From positions 90,518-154,517 of the forward strand of contig CAJFRT010000001.1 in the NCBI GenBank assembly GCA_904419525.1: a stretch of DNA of 64,000 bases, written 5' to 3'. Below, in pieces: positions 61,107 through 64,000 of the stretch (within the stretch, counting starts at the first letter, position 1; every line of letters begins with the position of its first letter). The position numbers were made by a program, and so were the translations under genes. The notes beneath the pieces were generated by a model. That model saw nothing but the letters and a program-made list of their open reading frames with translations, was not told where the DNA came from and did not search any database. This DNA is from Candidatus Gallimonas merdae. GTDB taxonomy: Bacteria; Bacillota; Clostridia; Christensenellales; Borkfalkiaceae.

Positions 61107-62342
61107 TTATCCTCTTATCTGTCCGCTTCCGCGAATCACAAATTTATAGGAGGTAAGCTCTCTCAGTCCCATCGGGCCGCGCGCATGGAGCTTCTGCGTC
61201 GAAATCCCCATTTCCGCGCCGAATCCGAATTCAAATCCGTCCGTGAAACGTGTGGACGCATTCCAGTAGACACAGGCGGAATCGATCATTTTCAAAAACT
61301 TTTCCGCCGCCGCCTTATCCTCCGTCACGATGCTCTCGCTGTGATGCGTCGAATGTTCATTGATCCAGGCGATCGCCTCGTCCGCATTCTGAACGATTTT
61401 CACCGAGATCTTCATGGCAAGATACTCTTTATAGAAATCTTCCTCCGACGCGGGGCCGACCGCCGGCATATATCTGCGCGCCTTCTCGTCCCCCACGATC
61501 TCCACGCCCCGTTCCAGCAGAGGAAGCAGCAGGACATCGAGATGTTCGCGCGCAAAGGCATCGTCGACGACAAGGCTTTCGCAGGCGTTGCATACGCTGG
61601 TCCGCTGCGTCTTGGCATTGCACAAGATCTTTGCCGCCATTTTCATGTCGGCAGACTTTTCCACATAGACATGGCAGTTCCCCGTCCCCGTCTCGATCAC
61701 TGGCACGGTTGCGTGTTCGAGCGCGGCCTGAATGAGAGAAGCGCTCCCACGCGGAATGAGTACGTCGAGCGTTCCCTTCTGGCGCATGAATTCACGGGCC
61801 CCCTCATGCGAACAATCGGCGATCAGCTGAATAAACTCCGGGTCATACCCGCCCGAACGGATCGCATCCTTTATGATACGCACAATGGCCTCATTGGAGG
61901 TGTAGGCATCCCGGCTGCCACGCAATACTGCGGCGTTTCCGCTCTTGATGCAAAGGCCCACGGCGTCTGCCGTCACGTTCGGACGGGCTTCGTAGATGAT
62001 TCCGACCACACCGAACGGCACGCGGACGCGGGAAATATCCAGACCGTTCGCTGTCGTATAGTGTTCCGTCACTTCCCCGACCGGACAGGAGAGGCGCACG
62101 AGCTGCCGCAACCCTTCGGCAATGCCCGCAATTCGGGCGGCATTGAGCATCAGCCTGTCACGGAATTGTTCCCCCCGAGTACAGGAACTGACGTCCTGCG
62201 CATTGGCCGCAATAATCTCGTCGGCATGTGCTTCCAGAGCATCCGCCGCGAGCGAAAGCATTTGATTCTTATCCGATTCCGAGGAATATGCAACTGCCCC
62301 CGCATGCTCCTTGGCAAGCCGGCAGGTTTCGGAAATGGTCAT
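61107..62342 (-). CDS. proA: Gamma-glutamyl phosphate reductase
   Basis: The 411-aa NADPH-dependent enzyme makes glutamate semialdehyde for proline synthesis. The catalytic cysteine is in TSVCNACESLVV, with PFGVVGIIYEARPNVT and RGPMGLRELTSYKF as further family motifs. proB is not adjacent. RBS GGAGGGGATT. It follows yebC after a terminator with only 30 bases left for a promoter, so its transcription source is unclear. Confidence 0.97.
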   Translation of the reverse strand: MTISETCRLAKEHAGAVAYSSESDKNQMLSLAADALEAHADEIIAANAQDVSSCTRGEQFRDRLMLNAARIAGIAEGLRQLVRLSCPVGEVTEHYTTANGLDISRVRVPFGVVGIIYEARPNVTADAVGLCIKSGNAAVLRGSRDAYTSNEAIVRIIKDAIRSGGYDPEFIQLIADCSHEGAREFMRQKGTLDVLIPRGSASLIQAALEHATVPVIETGTGNCHVYVEKSADMKMAAKILCNAKTQRTSVCNACESLVVDDAFAREHLDVLLLPLLERGVEIVGDEKARRYMPAVGPASEEDFYKEYLAMKISVKIVQNADEAIAWINEHSTHHSESIVTEDKAAAEKFLKMIDSACVYWNASTRFTDGFEFGFGAEMGISTQKLHARGPMGLRELTSYKFVIRGSGQIRG

Positions 62343-62371
62343 AATCCCCTCCTTTTTCTGAAAATTATAGC

Positions 62372-62401
62372 AAAAAAAAGCGGCGCTGTCAACGCCGCTT
62401 T
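62372..62401 (-). terminator. Intrinsic terminator of yebC
   Basis: Minus strand AAAGCGGCG, loop TTGACAG, CGCCGCTTT then TTTTTG. Confidence 0.88.
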
Positions 62402-62404
62402 CAG

Positions 62405-63145
62405 TTATTCTTCTTCGTCCTCTTCGGGAAGCTCCACGTTGTGCCAGACGGTCTGCACATCGTCGTTTTCTTCCAGCTTGTCGAGCATCTTCCGGAATGT
62501 TTCGAGCTTGTCCTCAGGCAAAGTGATCTTGCTCTGCGGGAACATTCCCAGTTCCGCGCTGAGGAAGGAAAGCCCTTTGTCCTCAAGGAATTTACGGACT
62601 TCCGAGAAAGCGGCCACGGACGTATAGACCTCGTAGACGTCCTCCTCGGTGACGACATCATCGGCACCGGCTTCAATGGCGTAATCCGTCATGGTGTCTT
62701 CGTCAAGATCGGGCGTGCGCTCGACCACGATCAGTCCCTTGTTATCGAACATGTAGGAGACGCTGCCCGTCGTTCCGAGAGATCCGCCGTGCTTGGACAT
62801 GATCGCACGGACATCGCCCGCAGTACGGTTGTTATTGTCCGTCAGCGTGGAAATAATGACCGCCGCACCGCCGACGCCGTAGCCTTCATAGGTCAGTTCC
62901 TTATAGTCCCTGTCCCCCAGCTCACCCGCAGCGCGCTTGATCGAACGCTCGATGTTATCATTGGGCATGTTTGCCGCCTTCGCCTTTGCGATAACGTCAG
63001 CCAGCTTGGAATTGGTAGAAGGATTGGGATTGTTGCGCGCCGCAACCGCGATCTCGCGGCCGAGCTTGGTGAAGATCCTTCCGCGGGCAGCGTCCGCCTT
63101 GCCCTTTTTTGCCTGAATATTGTGCCACTTGCTGTGACCCGACAT
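62405..63145 (-). CDS. yebC: YebC/PmpR-family protein
   Basis: The 246-aa protein matches YebC over its length: MSGHSKWHNIQAKKGKADAARG start, KAANMPNDNIERSIKRA, YEGYGVGGAAVIIS and an acidic C-terminus. Members regulate transcription and, in recent work, help ribosomes through proline stretches. It starts four bases after the trmH-like gene and is probably co-transcribed. RBS CGGAGGTAATTTT. Confidence 0.96.
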   Translation of the reverse strand: MSGHSKWHNIQAKKGKADAARGRIFTKLGREIAVAARNNPNPSTNSKLADVIAKAKAANMPNDNIERSIKRAAGELGDRDYKELTYEGYGVGGAAVIISTLTDNNNRTAGDVRAIMSKHGGSLGTTGSVSYMFDNKGLIVVERTPDLDEDTMTDYAIEAGADDVVTEEDVYEVYTSVAAFSEVRKFLEDKGLSFLSAELGMFPQSKITLPEDKLETFRKMLDKLEENDDVQTVWHNVELPEEDEEE

Positions 63146-63149
63146 AAAA

Positions 63150-63893
63150 TTACCTCCGTTCGTGGAATGTTCCCGCTCTGAGCGCGTACATCAGGATCCC
63201 CGCCGAAACCGCCGCGTTCAGGCTCTCTGTTCGCTCATCCATGGGAATGCGCACCGTAAAAGCCGCCCTCTCGCGTACCTGCCGGGACAAACCGTTCCCC
63301 TCGCTGCCGACCGCAAGACAGAATTTCTCGGACGGCTGAAAGGAAAATGCATTCTCCCCGTCCATGTCCGCCGCAATCAGCGGAACATCGATCGCGGAAA
63401 GAAGCTCGTCCCGCGTCCCCTGCATGAGGCGGGCAAAGAATACGCCGCTCATGCTTGCGCGCACGCTCTTGGGGGAAAACGGATCGGCGCAGTCGGCAAG
63501 ATAGATCTCGCCATACCCCGCGGCGACCGCGGTACGAATAATCGCACCGACGTTTGCGGGATCCTGCAATCCGTCCAAGAGGACGCAGCGCCCCTCGGGA
63601 GGGCGCACCCCTGCCGCAGGGATCGCGACCTCCGCCAGGATCCCCTGCGGCGTCTTCTCGTCCGAGACGGCGGCGAACGCGTCCCGTCCCAATACGGCGG
63701 CAGGCGGACAGAACGTCTCGCCCGCATAATCCTCGCGCACGATAACGCGCACGATGTGCATGCCGGCGGAAAACGCCTCCCGAACCATCTTCGTTCCCTC
63801 GACGAGGAAACTTCCCCGCGCGCGCCTGCCCTTTTTGTCGTGAAGAGCCGCAAGCTCCTTTACGAGCGGATTTTGTCTGGATACGATGACCAT
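63150..63893 (-). CDS. TrmH/SpoU-family RNA 2'-O-methyltransferase
   Basis: The 247-aa protein has an N-terminal substrate-binding domain (SRQNPLVKELAAL) and a SPOUT domain with motif 1 LLDGLQDPANVGAIIRTA, motif 2 VGSEGNGLS and motif 3 IPMDERTESLNAAVSAGILMY. It methylates ribose in rRNA or tRNA using adenosylmethionine. The start matches the family N-terminus, but no ribosome binding site is present because an IS30-type sequence ends 23 bases upstream. Confidence 0.93.
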   Translation of the reverse strand: MVIVSRQNPLVKELAALHDKKGRRARGSFLVEGTKMVREAFSAGMHIVRVIVREDYAGETFCPPAAVLGRDAFAAVSDEKTPQGILAEVAIPAAGVRPPEGRCVLLDGLQDPANVGAIIRTAVAAGYGEIYLADCADPFSPKSVRASMSGVFFARLMQGTRDELLSAIDVPLIAADMDGENAFSFQPSEKFCLAVGSEGNGLSRQVRERAAFTVRIPMDERTESLNAAVSAGILMYALRAGTFHERR

Positions 63894-64000
63894 GAATATA
63901 CGGATGAATTGTCAAACTAAGTGCAACACAAAGAGAGATTTTCAATGAACAAATCTTGTGGTGTATGGTAATGCAAAACTTTCTTAGGCCTGGCGTTAAT
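63894..64000 (-). mobile_element. 3' end of an IS30-family insertion sequence, cut by the window
   Basis: The transposase C-terminus and the following TTAGTTTGACAATTCA look like the right end of an IS30-type element. The terminal repeat boundary with the host lies somewhere in 63894-63916 and cannot be fixed without the other end. Confidence 0.65.
63917..64000 (-). CDS. IS30-family transposase, C-terminal 27 residues only
   Basis: The frame entering from the window edge encodes INARPKKVLHYHTPQDLF then IENLSLCCT and a TAG stop. The NxRPRKxLxxxTPxE/DxF block is the signature C-terminus of IS30 transposases, following the DDE catalytic core. The rest lies outside the window. Confidence 0.8.
   Translation of the reverse strand: MNARPKKVLHYHTPQDLFIENLSLCCT

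Noticed and set aside
1-64000. CRISPR arrays, rRNA genes, prophage or conjugation modules
   Set aside because: No regularly spaced repeats, rRNA-like sequence, integrase or phage structural genes were seen.

Overview
The window looks like chromosomal DNA from a strictly fermentative, spore-forming clostridial Firmicute, probably a gut or similar anaerobic lineage. Signs of this are an intact sporulation sigma-K gene, a minimal two-gene SufCB iron-sulfur system, the LL-diaminopimelate aminotransferase route to lysine and cell wall, a split cobalamin methionine synthase, YtrA-type GntR control of an ABC exporter, and many near-consensus sigma-A promoters with 17-bp spacers. Most genes lie on the minus strand. 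I cannot name the species.

Layout. 1-10.6 kb (minus): a pentose and plant-glycan unit, araB-araD-araA followed by a GH36 alpha-galactosidase. A second transcription unit follows with GH127 beta-L-arabinofuranosidase, a UDP-sugar pyrophosphorylase, a small unknown protein and a membrane-anchored ComEC-like metallo-beta-lactamase cut by the window edge. 10.8-13.2 kb: phosphoketolase under its own strong promoter, the likely exit for arabinose carbon as acetyl-phosphate. 13.4-15.1 kb: sufC-sufB. 15.2-18.9 kb: response regulator, histidine kinase and an unknown surface protein as one operon. 19.1-21.6 kb (plus): a radical-SAM/DNA-metabolism gene pair from an apparently leaderless promoter, running tail-to-tail into a ferritin-like gene. 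21.7-31.5 kb: tRNA-Ser, a four-helix membrane protein, UDP-galactopyranose mutase, an HtrA-like lipoprotein protease, a DapB-like dehydrogenase, a GntR/ABC exporter operon, Ogt, a decayed multidrug ABC exporter that keeps its regulatory leader, PAP2 and EamA proteins. 31.5-37.5 kb: metF/MetH-activation/metH operon, sigK, DegV and tRNA-Leu.

37.6-51.9 kb: a LysR gene and then a ten-gene minus-strand operon read in the order ribokinase, LacI regulator, two ABC sugar permeases, solute-binding lipoprotein, nucleoside-hydrolase-family enzyme, a secreted repeat protein, and three paralogous secreted beta-propeller proteins that look like glycosidases. It has a consensus promoter with two palindromic operators. 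I read it as an uncharacterised pentosyl (ribose or ribose-like) uptake and cleavage system, and it is the best candidate in the window for something new. It encodes no ATPase, so it probably borrows a shared MsmX-type ATPase.

52.1-59.3 kb: a compact six-gene operon purA-dapF-pyrG-dapL-malQ-mscL. 59.5-61.0 kb (plus): NUDIX and PHP proteins. 61.1-63.9 kb: proA, then yebC and a TrmH-family RNA methyltransferase. The window ends in the 3' end of an IS30-family transposase inserted directly upstream of that methyltransferase.

No stretch longer than about 300 bases lacks a gene. Function calls rest on recognised motifs, gene order and length; none was confirmed by a search.
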